Source: JAGOVB01 sp964577365
GTDB taxonomy: Bacteria; Patescibacteriota; Minisyncoccia; Phycocordibacterales; PALSA-1337
Assembly (NCBI GenBank): GCA_964577365.1
Contig: CAZNYP010000006.1
Coordinates: 1-58,901 of the forward strand
Length of the DNA: 58,901 nt
Direction of reading: 5' to 3'
Positions 41,825 to 48,057 of the stretch are shown here, piece after piece. Position 1 is the first letter of the stretch; each line of letters opens with the position of its first letter. The notes beneath the pieces are model-generated. The model did not search any database and was not told the origin of the DNA. It saw only the letters and a list, made by a program, of their open reading frames with translations. Both the position numbers and the translations under genes were made by a program.

Positions 41825-42199
41825 ATGGAGATAGGGAAATTTATATCATTACGAAAGAATCATCATGTCTTGCAAAGGGGTGATGTTTGGTACGCGTATA
41901 TTGGTATTAATATTGGAGTAGAAATAAACGGAAAAGGAGATGATCTGGTCAGGCCAGTATATGTGTACAAAGTCGTAAACAAAGACTCGTTTATCTGCAT
42001 ACCACTTGTATCACAAATTAACATCGAAAGTCACAGATTGTGTATTGATGGTAGGACCGGCTATCTTTCTTACATGCAAATCCGGGCACTGAGTACCAAG
42101 CGATGTATTCGTTTTTTAACACAATTGAAGGAAGAAGAGTGTCAAAACATCGAGGCTTTATTTCACAAAATGTTCTGTAAATACGAAAGCCCCTCATAA
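41825..42199 (+). CDS. Orphan PemK/MazF-like toxin
   Basis: 124 residues. QRGDVWYAYIGINIG, INGKGDDLVRPVYVYKVVN, ICIPLVSQ and MQIRALSTKRCIRFL align with the PemK/MazF core and with the protein at 29692 (both have G-x-N-x-G-x-E/Q-x-x-GKG-x-D-x-x-RPV). No antitoxin gene is adjacent. Its stop codon lies in the loop of the terminator. Probably an endoribonuclease toxin. Confidence 0.72.
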   Translation: MEIGKFISLRKNHHVLQRGDVWYAYIGINIGVEINGKGDDLVRPVYVYKVVNKDSFICIPLVSQINIESHRLCIDGRTGYLSYMQIRALSTKRCIRFLTQLKEEECQNIEALFHKMFCKYESPS

Positions 42200-42209
42200 G
42201 GGGCTTTCG
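42184..42209. terminator. Bidirectional terminator overlapping the stop codon
   Basis: CGAAAGCCCC, TCATAA, GGGGCTTTCG. The TAA stop of the toxin-like gene lies in the loop, and the convergent rplT may use the other side. Confidence 0.8.
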
Positions 42210-42284
42210 GACTTAAACTCGGTATACCGAGCACAACCTCATTGAGGTCGGGACTTAGAATTAAATTCTAGCACTAAACAAAAC

Positions 42285-42629
42285 TTACGCAACCTGCTTT
42301 ACTACCTTTGCGAAACTGTCTGGGTGGAACTCTGCGAGGTGAGCGAGCGCCTTTCGATCGAGGACAACGTTCTTCTTTTTGAGAGCGCCGATGAACTTTG
42401 AGTATGACATACCGAGAGGGCGGAGTGCAGCGTTGAGCTTTACATTCCACTCACGTCGGATGACACCTTTTTTATCTCGTCGGTGTGCAAACGCGTATGC
42501 ACCAGCATGAGCGATCGCTTCGTATGCCTGTCGCTCTTTTGAACTACGTCCAAATCGATATCCCTTTACTCGTTTGAGGATATTTCGTCGTGTCTTTAGG
42601 GCATTTACTCCTTTTTTTACTCGTACCAT
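42285..42629 (-). CDS. rplT: Ribosomal protein L20
   Basis: 114 residues: MVRVKKGVNALKTRRNILKRVKGYRFGRSS, RRDKKGVIRREWNVKLNAALRPLG. It binds 23S RNA early in assembly. Last gene of infC-rpmI-rplT. Confidence 0.96.
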   Translation of the reverse strand: MVRVKKGVNALKTRRNILKRVKGYRFGRSSKERQAYEAIAHAGAYAFAHRRDKKGVIRREWNVKLNAALRPLGMSYSKFIGALKKKNVVLDRKALAHLAEFHPDSFAKVVKQVA

Positions 42630-42639
42630 GGTTTTTGTA

Positions 42640-42831
42640 TTATAGGTTTACTAGGAAACGACTCTTTTCTTTTGCACTCATGTGGAAGTCGTTTAGGTTA
42701 TTCTTTTTCTTTAGCTGACTGCGGCGGCTTTCTTTTGCATTGAAATGGTTCTGGCCCGTTGAACGACCCAAGATCTTGCCGTTCTTGGTTACTTTTAGTC
42801 TTTTTGAAAATGATTTGTTTGTCTTGATCAT
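42640..42831 (-). CDS. rpmI: Ribosomal protein L35
   Basis: 63 residues. TNKSFSKRLKVTKNGKILGRSTGQNHFNAKESRRS identifies it. It overlaps infC by four bases. Confidence 0.95.
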   Translation of the reverse strand: MIKTNKSFSKRLKVTKNGKILGRSTGQNHFNAKESRRSQLKKKNNLNDFHMSAKEKSRFLVNL

Positions 42832-43340
42832 GCTTTTTCTATTACTGCAGTTACACCTTTTGGACCCTTTTTGGGAGCATCAGCGACTTTGTATTCGACG
42901 GTGATGAGGCGGAGGATACGATCCATACGCTCCTTGAGGAAGTTGAACTCCATATACTTTGAACGTCCAGAAAGGTAGAGGTCGATTTTGACTCGATGAC
43001 CCTCAGCCAGCCACTCTGAAGCTTTTTTGGCTTTGAGTTCGAGATCGTGGTCTCCAGTACCTATTTTTACCTGAACATTCTTTAGTTCGGTAGTCTGGGT
43101 ACGGGCTTTTGAGAGCTTTTGCTTCTTCTTTTCGTCGTACTGAAATTTACCATAATCCATGATTTTTGCAACCGGTGGGACTGCATTTGGTGAAATTTCA
43201 ATGAGATCGAGAGCCTGTTCCTTTGCAATGCGTAATGCTTCTGTCACAGATATGACACCATAATTTGCTCCATCATTACCGATCACCCGTAGTTCGGGCG
43301 CTTTTATGGCGTTATTTATGCGTACTTTGGTATTACTCAA
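42828..43340 (-). CDS. infC: Translation initiation factor IF-3
   Basis: 170 residues. INNAIKAPELRVIGNDGANYGV, SPNAVPPVAKIMDYGKFQYDEKKKQK and the C-terminal domain (ERMDRILRLI) are clear. The start must be TTG at 43340: no in-frame ATG exists before the conserved N-terminus. A rare start codon is the basis of IF3 self-regulation in other bacteria, where IF3 discriminates against non-standard starts. Confidence 0.95.
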   Translation of the reverse strand: MSNTKVRINNAIKAPELRVIGNDGANYGVISVTEALRIAKEQALDLIEISPNAVPPVAKIMDYGKFQYDEKKKQKLSKARTQTTELKNVQVKIGTGDHDLELKAKKASEWLAEGHRVKIDLYLSGRSKYMEFNFLKERMDRILRLITVEYKVADAPKKGPKGVTAVIEKA

Positions 43341-43368
43341 TGTCTAGGTATTTAAGCATATTTTGTGT

Positions 43369-44430
43369 TTATAGTAAAGGGCGAATCGGCAAAATGAGCC
43401 ATTCGAGGGCTTTTTTGAGTAAAGGGCGCTTTTTCCACTCCTCCATCGTGAGGAGTGTGCTCTTTGTTTTGTCCTCAGAAAACTGCTTTTTGAGCTCTTG
43501 TACAAACTCAAAATCAGTACTCACAAGGTTTGCTTCAAAGTTGTAGCGGAGGCTCACATTGTCAAAATTGAGGGTTCCCATGGTTGCCCAATTGTCGACG
43601 ATAATAGATTTTGAATGAATCATCCCTGGATCGTAGAGGTATATATGTACACCCGCCCTCAAGAGTTGATCAAAGAAAGACTGACCACCGATATCGACAA
43701 ACCGATGGTCTCCGACACGAGGCATAAGGAGGGTGACGACTACACCGCGACGACAGGCGCGCTTTATGAGCGTGAGGAGGCGTCGGTCGGGAGCAAAATA
43801 TGGAGTGGTGATAGATATTTCTTTTTTGGCATCGGCGAGGGCATCGTGTACGACTTTGTAGAGGTATCGCATCTTGCGGACGGGACTGTTGGTCACATAT
43901 GCAAAGTCACCGTAGACCTCAGGAGCCTTTCGTCTCCAGCGGTAGACACGTTTTTTCGAACGGTTCCACATGGCCTCAAATGCTTGCTCGATCGCATCCA
44001 CTACCGGCCCCTCGATGCGCATATGAGTCTCTACCCAGTCATGTGTTTCTTCCCAGATGGACGCACTGCCGGTATAGGCGATGCGACTGTCGATCACGAG
44101 GGAGCGGCGGTGATTGCGGAAAAACCAGAGTCGGTGGTTCCAGAACGAGCGGGGAATGAGGGTTTTGAAAAAGTGGAGCTCGATGCCGTCCTGTTTGAGC
44201 TCATCGGCAAGGGCTGAACCTCGAAAGTGAAAACTTCCCGCAGCATCCCACAGGAGGCGGACACGCACACCTTGTTTTGCTTTTTCTCTAAATACATCGA
44301 GGAATTGTTTGCCGATGTCATCGGGCACAAAGATGAATTGCTCGAGGTCGATACTGTGTTCTGCGCGTCTGCACGCTTCGAGCATGTCTTTCCAGGCGGC
44401 TACTGTGTCTCGGTGGATGGTCCAGTTCAT
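43369..44430 (-). CDS. Cardiolipin-synthase-type phospholipase D family protein
   Basis: 353 residues from the ATG at 44430, six bases after TATAAT; a longer start at 44454 would place the promoter inside the gene. Two HKD motifs: HRRSLVID (Arg for Lys) followed by YTGSASIWEE, and HSKSIIVDNWATMGTLNFDN. No N-terminal membrane helices, unlike classical Cls. Likely makes cardiolipin or another phosphatidyl transfer product. Confidence 0.9.
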   Translation of the reverse strand: MNWTIHRDTVAAWKDMLEACRRAEHSIDLEQFIFVPDDIGKQFLDVFREKAKQGVRVRLLWDAAGSFHFRGSALADELKQDGIELHFFKTLIPRSFWNHRLWFFRNHRRSLVIDSRIAYTGSASIWEETHDWVETHMRIEGPVVDAIEQAFEAMWNRSKKRVYRWRRKAPEVYGDFAYVTNSPVRKMRYLYKVVHDALADAKKEISITTPYFAPDRRLLTLIKRACRRGVVVTLLMPRVGDHRFVDIGGQSFFDQLLRAGVHIYLYDPGMIHSKSIIVDNWATMGTLNFDNVSLRYNFEANLVSTDFEFVQELKKQFSEDKTKSTLLTMEEWKKRPLLKKALEWLILPIRPLL

Positions 44431-44502
44431 ACGGTGATTATACAGGATATCCACAGAAAAGTGGGGATAGGGGGATAAAATAGGGAAATTTTTGATGAAA
44501 AA

Positions 44503-44541
44503 TTTAGAAAGATTTTATTAGTGGTTTGTTAGGGTGTAGGG
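44503..44541 (+). promoter_or_regulatory. Conserved promoter element, copy C (RNase-fold toxin-like gene)
   Basis: TTTAGAAAG, ATTTTATTAG, GTGG, TTTG-N-TAGGGT (TAGGGT at 44530-44535), GTAGGG, then ATG. Same spacing as copies A, B and D. Confidence 0.6.
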
Positions 44542-44937
44542 ATGGAATTACTTACACTAGAAAAGATATTACTGCTCGCTTTCTTAGACAAAGGGATTGT
44601 CTTGTATAGACCAAATATCAAATACTATGTTTGTTCGATCTCTTTTCTCGGCGAAAAACGAATTGTCTTGATTTCTAAAAGAAGCATGAAGCATATTCTG
44701 GAAAAGAATAATGGTATTCACTTCGGTTTCAATCTCCGTAGGTATCTCAGTACTTATCGCAAGGTTCTCTATATCTCTGAACGCAATCGATTCGTTTTTA
44801 TTTCTGATGATAAAGAAATAGATAGGGTCGTCGGGGTCGTTCTCGAACAAAAGGAAAACAAGGCATGGATCGTTACGTGTATGATCGCTGATGAGAAATT
44901 TCTCACCAAGAAGTATCCTTGTGTTTGGGAAAAATAA
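44542..44937 (+). CDS. Putative barnase/EndoU/RelE-like (PBECR-type) toxin domain protein
   Basis: 131 residues, no membrane helix. The order IVLISKRSMKHILEKN, then VLYISERNRFVFISDDKE, VVGVVLEQKEN and AWIVTCMIADEKFL matches my recollection of the small phage-type Barnase-EndoU-ColicinE5/D-RelE-like nucleases: a conserved His after a basic Arg, then two strands and a threonine-bearing strand. This is a tentative fold call. It stands alone with no antitoxin. The gene shares its upstream element with a MazF-like toxin and a NYN RNase. Confidence 0.4.
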   Translation: MELLTLEKILLLAFLDKGIVLYRPNIKYYVCSISFLGEKRIVLISKRSMKHILEKNNGIHFGFNLRRYLSTYRKVLYISERNRFVFISDDKEIDRVVGVVLEQKENKAWIVTCMIADEKFLTKKYPCVWEK

Positions 44938-45056
44938 CCGAGGTAGGGAGGTCGGCACTCCTCCATCTGCATATACCCTAGGGTACGCTGGCAGCCAAGC
45001 CGGATTCCTGCTCTTCTGCCCCGGTTACTATTCCCAAACTGATGTCAGTATAACAA

Positions 45057-45941
45057 TTAAATCAACTGAGTCAACCAATCCTTATGTGTGTCATTTTTTC
45101 CCAATCTAATATCCTGGTATACCTTTGAAAGTTCTAATGCCACCGTGTTTTGTGGAATTTTTGTATCACCAATCTTATCAATAGAAACAATATTTGCAGA
45201 GCTGCCAGAGATAAATACTTCGTCAGCGGTATAGAGGTCCTCCTTCGTCACTTTCTTTTCGGTTACTTTTTTGAGTTTCATGACGGTGTCTCTCGTGATC
45301 CCGATCAAGATATCGCTCTGTGCATCGGGGGTAAAAATCTCACCATTTTTTACATAAAAAATATTTGCAACGGTGGCCTCGGAGATGTGGCCAGCAGTAT
45401 TGAGGGCGATCGCTTCGTCGAATCCTCTTTGTAGTGCTTCGTTTTTCATGAGGCATTGATTCGCATAGCTCCCATTTACCTTTGCGCGTGGAGGGATCAT
45501 GTTGTCAGCGACGCGGATGTATGAAGAGATGCAGGCAGTGATCGAGTCTTTTCCATAAAACTGTTTTATCGGGAGGATGTATGCTGAAATCGCTGTGTCC
45601 AATCCTTTGATTTTTGTACCAGCAGCGTTTGCGTCGATAAAATAGGCGACACGAACGAGGACTGGATCGGTGACCGCATTCTTTTTTACGAGTTCGCGCA
45701 TCGTCTCAACGAAGGTCTCGTAGGACATCATGTCAGCAAATGGTTTCATCCCCATGATGGTGGCAGACGTACAGAGACGATCGTAGTGATCACGGAGGCG
45801 GAACGCCTGGCCATTTGTGACGGTGAATACTGTGTATACACTCATGCCGTACAGCACTGAAGAAGACGCAATGCTCAGGTTTGCATCAGAAAACGGGATG
45901 AACTGTCCACGGAGATAGGAGATAGATGATTCGAGAGACAT
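45057..45941 (-). CDS. ilvE: Class IV aminotransferase (branched-chain type)
   Basis: 294 residues. The PLP Lys is in PRAKVNGSYANQCLMKNEA; EAIALNTAGHISEATVANIFYVKNGEIFTP and TRDTVMKL follow as in IlvE. It moves amino groups between branched-chain amino acids and 2-oxoglutarate, or is a related D-amino-acid or aminodeoxychorismate enzyme. No other branched-chain genes are nearby. TATAAT is six bases before the ATG and abuts the T run of the RNA unit upstream. Confidence 0.88.
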   Translation of the reverse strand: MSLESSISYLRGQFIPFSDANLSIASSSVLYGMSVYTVFTVTNGQAFRLRDHYDRLCTSATIMGMKPFADMMSYETFVETMRELVKKNAVTDPVLVRVAYFIDANAAGTKIKGLDTAISAYILPIKQFYGKDSITACISSYIRVADNMIPPRAKVNGSYANQCLMKNEALQRGFDEAIALNTAGHISEATVANIFYVKNGEIFTPDAQSDILIGITRDTVMKLKKVTEKKVTKEDLYTADEVFISGSSANIVSIDKIGDTKIPQNTVALELSKVYQDIRLGKNDTHKDWLTQLI

Positions 45942-45961
45942 GAGGGTATTATATAGTAAAG

Positions 45962-46106
45962 AAAAAGGAGCGCCACCAGCATGGCGCTCCTTGGCTCAAC
46001 GGCACCCCACACAACTCAATAGGAAGTCGAACTGCGTTAGGTGCATAGCCTCCTCTAACTCGCACATTCACTGCGTAGCAGTCCCTTTGCTGGAGAGAGT
46101 ACGAGC
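45962..46106 (-). ncRNA. Structured RNA unit U1, first of two tandem copies
   Basis: 145 bases read on the minus strand. It opens with AGCTCGTACTCT and CCAGCA, then a hairpin ACTGC-TAC-GCAGT, a GAGTTAGAGGAGGC block, ATGCACC, and a terminator GGAGCGCC/GGCGCTCC with T run (45967-45990). Unit U2 has the same order. A 16-codon frame (MHLTQFDFLLSCVGCR) follows the GAGGAGG, but it is not conserved in U2. 45942-46415 holds no other gene. Confidence 0.6.
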
Positions 46107-46138
46107 TACCACTAGTCTACGCCACTATATAGAAATAG

Positions 46139-46283
46139 AAAAGGGGGACGCCACCAGCACATGGCGTCCCCCATCAACGTGTACACCTCTGCATCACGGA
46201 CCCAACCCAGACATGGTGCACAATCGCCTCCTCTGACCTCGTATTGTCGCGTAACGACCTCTGTGCTGGTAGAGTACGAAGCT
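46139..46283 (-). ncRNA. Structured RNA unit U2, second of two tandem copies
   Basis: 145 bases on the minus strand: AGCTTCGTACTCT, CCAGCA, hairpin GTCGT-TAC-GCGAC, GAGGTCAGAGGAGGC, TGTGCACC, and a terminator GGGGGACGCC/GGCGTCCCCC with T run (46143-46172). The hairpin stem differs from U1 at several positions yet still pairs, and the loop TAC is unchanged. No shared reading frame. Confidence 0.6.
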
Positions 46284-46354
46284 GATATAATTGTAGAACG
46301 GAATAGAAGAAAAGGATAGAGGGTACACAAGGGAGTATTGGAATATGTAAAAAG

Positions 46355-46402
46355 AAAAGCCCCACAAGAGAGGTCCAGGTGGAGCTCTTCTGTGGGGTAG
46401 GG
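46355..46402 (-). terminator. Terminator of the 46416-46667 gene
   Basis: On the minus strand CCCCACAGAAGAG pairs imperfectly with CTCTCTTGTGGGG, followed by CTTTTC. Confidence 0.7.
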
Positions 46403-46415
46403 CGAAAACTGGCGG

Positions 46416-46667
46416 TCAGTGTTTGGCGGCACTAGATTGAACTGCGAGTAGGAAAAGGACCGTTTTGAGTGCGAACTTCACTTCGTATGGGACATTTCCC
46501 TCCAGATCGGTGGGGACGGCGTCCTGGGGGATGGAGTCGTGTTTCTGCTTCCATCCCGTCCTGCCTCCGCCACCGGTGATGATGAGGGCCTTTCCTCGTG
46601 AGGTGACGATACCGTGGCCCGTCTCAGTGGTGAAGCAGTCTCCTGTTTTGAAGGTGATCTTTGCCAT
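46416..46667 (-). CDS. Orphan 83-residue protein
   Basis: A small beta-rich sequence: AKITFKTGDCFTTETGHGIVTSRGKALIITGGGGRTGW, then EGNVPYEVKFALKTVLFLLAVQ. No family recognised. Its own promoter (46711-46739) and terminator bracket it exactly, and the leader is about 37 bases without a Shine-Dalgarno site. GC is higher than in core genes. Confidence 0.6.
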   Translation of the reverse strand: MAKITFKTGDCFTTETGHGIVTSRGKALIITGGGGRTGWKQKHDSIPQDAVPTDLEGNVPYEVKFALKTVLFLLAVQSSAAKH

Positions 46668-46710
46668 AATTTTCTTGTGTCGGGGTTCAGTGTTGCTACT
46701 AGCTAAAAAT

Positions 46711-46739
46711 ACACTACTTTAATTCAGCAGGTTTGTCAA
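46711..46739 (-). promoter_or_regulatory. Promoter of the 46416-46667 gene
   Basis: TTGACA (46739-46734), 17-base spacer, TAGTGT (46716-46711). It starts four bases beyond the tmRNA 3' end. Confidence 0.75.
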
Positions 46740-46742
46740 TGG

Positions 46743-47105
46743 TGGTGGAGATGCCGGGAATCGAACCCGGGTGCAAGAGGTGTATTCAAATGATTTTACG
46801 ATGCTATCGAGCTTTGAAGTTTAACGCAGTGACTAAAAAAGTTCGCAAAAAATCACAGCGCGATCTCTAGGCTTCGGAGGGCAGGTGAGAAGCCTGCACA
46901 CCTACATCCAGATGGTGTCGTCTAGCCGAGAGTCAGGATCCCCCTCGGTAGCCGCGCTTTATTAAGCTAAAGCGAATGCTAAATCCTTTTGTCCAAAATA
47001 TGGAGAAACGGTGTTTTTTGCATTTGTGTTTCCACCAGATTTACGAGTTAGTGGAGCTCGCATCGAACATATGAATACGGCCAATTGTCGAGGCCAATCA
47101 TCCCC
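46743..47105 (-). ncRNA. ssrA: Transfer-messenger RNA
   Basis: 363 bases. The 5' GGGGATG pairs with CATCTCC before the encoded ACCA at 46743. The T arm GGGTTCGATTCCC is present. The tag frame reads AKNTVSPYFGQKDLAFALA followed by TAA TAA, a typical proteolysis tag ending in a hydrophobic FALA. It rescues stalled ribosomes with SmpB, whose gene ends one base before the RNA begins. Confidence 0.96.
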
Positions 47106-47106
47106 A

Positions 47107-47544
47107 TTATGAATTTTTCAACGTTCTACGAATATCTCGGTCTGTTTCGCGCTTTTTTATCGTCTCACGTTTATCATACTTTTTCTTTCCACGTACGATG
47201 GCGATCTCTACCTTGATATTCTTGCCTTTACTATACATCGAAATAGGCACTATTGTCAACTTCTTGTCGATCTCGGAGAGACGCTTGATTTCCTGCTTGT
47301 TGAGGAGGAGTCGGCGGATACGCTCGGGATCGTAGGCAGGGGTATTTTTTTCCTGAAAGGGAGGGACGAAGGCTTTTGCCAAATACGCCTCGCCACCACG
47401 GACGAGGACGTAGGCTCCCTGGAGATTGCCTTGTTTTGCCTTTATTGATTTTACTTCGTAGCCAAAAAGCTCGATCCCAGCCTCTACCGTCTCGAGTACT
47501 TCGTAGTCAAAAAATGCTTTTCGGTTGTCTATATATGTAGGCAC
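47107..47544 (-). CDS. smpB: SsrA-binding protein SmpB
   Basis: 145 residues. NRKAFFDYEVLETVEAGIELFGYEVKSIKAKQGNLQGAYV and RIRRLLLNKQEIKRL, then the basic C-terminal tail KKKYDKRETIKKRE, identify it. The start codon is GTG (47544), six bases after TAGTAT. Its stop is one base from the tmRNA 5' end, so the two are probably on one transcript and separated by RNase P. Confidence 0.96.
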   Translation of the reverse strand: MPTYIDNRKAFFDYEVLETVEAGIELFGYEVKSIKAKQGNLQGAYVLVRGGEAYLAKAFVPPFQEKNTPAYDPERIRRLLLNKQEIKRLSEIDKKLTIVPISMYSKGKNIKVEIAIVRGKKKYDKRETIKKRETDRDIRRTLKNS

Positions 47545-47562
47545 ATGAATATACTAGCATTG

Positions 47563-47591
47563 TTGACTAATATAAAATAGAGTGGTAGTTT
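47563..47591 (+). promoter_or_regulatory. Promoter of the 47615 gene
   Basis: TTGACT (47563-47568), 17-base spacer, TAGTTT (47586-47591); 23 bases to the ATG. Confidence 0.55.
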
Positions 47592-47614
47592 GAAATTGAA
47601 CAAAGCTCCAACCA

Positions 47615-47968
47615 ATGCAACTTATTGAACGGCTGTGGCCTGGCCTTCTCATGGCCGGCATCTTCACACTCTTCCTTTGGATCGTTATCCGGTCGCGAAG
47701 ACATCGCTGTCCGCTCTGCGAACGTCGCATGCAACATGCGGTGCAGGAATACGTTCCAACATCGCGAACTGACACCACTTCATCACTCCGTGTTCTGGTG
47801 TTTTCGGTGTACGAATGCGTGAGGCCAAGGTGTGGTGGATTCACGCTCACGATTCATTCAAAGCAGCGTCGGAAGTATCGACGCAGGCATAACTTGGCCG
47901 ACGTTAGGGAAGTCTCTGATTGGTGTCGGCGAGCTGGGATACCAAATCCGATCGTGCCACCACGCTGA
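47615..47968 (+). CDS. Membrane protein with a zinc-ribbon-like Cys set
   Basis: 117 residues. One membrane helix (about 8-26), then CPLCERR and CVRPRCGG, a likely Cys4 zinc site, and a basic tail (SKQRRKYRRRHN). Family unknown. It is followed by a long perfect hairpin. GC and codon choice resemble the other orphan genes, not the core genes. Confidence 0.55.
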   Translation: MQLIERLWPGLLMAGIFTLFLWIVIRSRRHRCPLCERRMQHAVQEYVPTSRTDTTSSLRVLVFSVYECVRPRCGGFTLTIHSKQRRKYRRRHNLADVREVSDWCRRAGIPNPIVPPR

Positions 47969-47975
47969 TCGATCA

Positions 47976-48004
47976 CCGCCGGGAGCCCATGGGGCTCCCG
48001 GCGG
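47976..48004. terminator. Long GC-rich palindrome between orphan gene and ftsH
   Basis: CCGCCGGGAGCC pairs with GGCTCCCGGCGG around CATG. AT-rich sequence follows but no clean T run. Confidence 0.6.
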
Positions 48005-48057
48005 AATTTATTTTGGATTCTTTTATATTCTCCAAATATCTGTATAATCACTTATAT

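Noticed and set aside
43615..44217. Open plus-strand frame of 200 codons over the phospholipase D-type gene
   Set aside because: The minus strand carries both HKD motifs and a promoter at the right spacing.
46139..46283. Small peptide genes following the GAGGAGG in U1 and U2
   Set aside because: The possible frames differ in position, length and sequence between the two copies, while RNA pairing is kept, so a coding role is less likely.
45940..46420. CRISPR array or insertion-sequence ends
   Set aside because: There are only two units, they are 145 bases long and diverged, and each ends in a transcription terminator; no spacers, cas genes or transposase.
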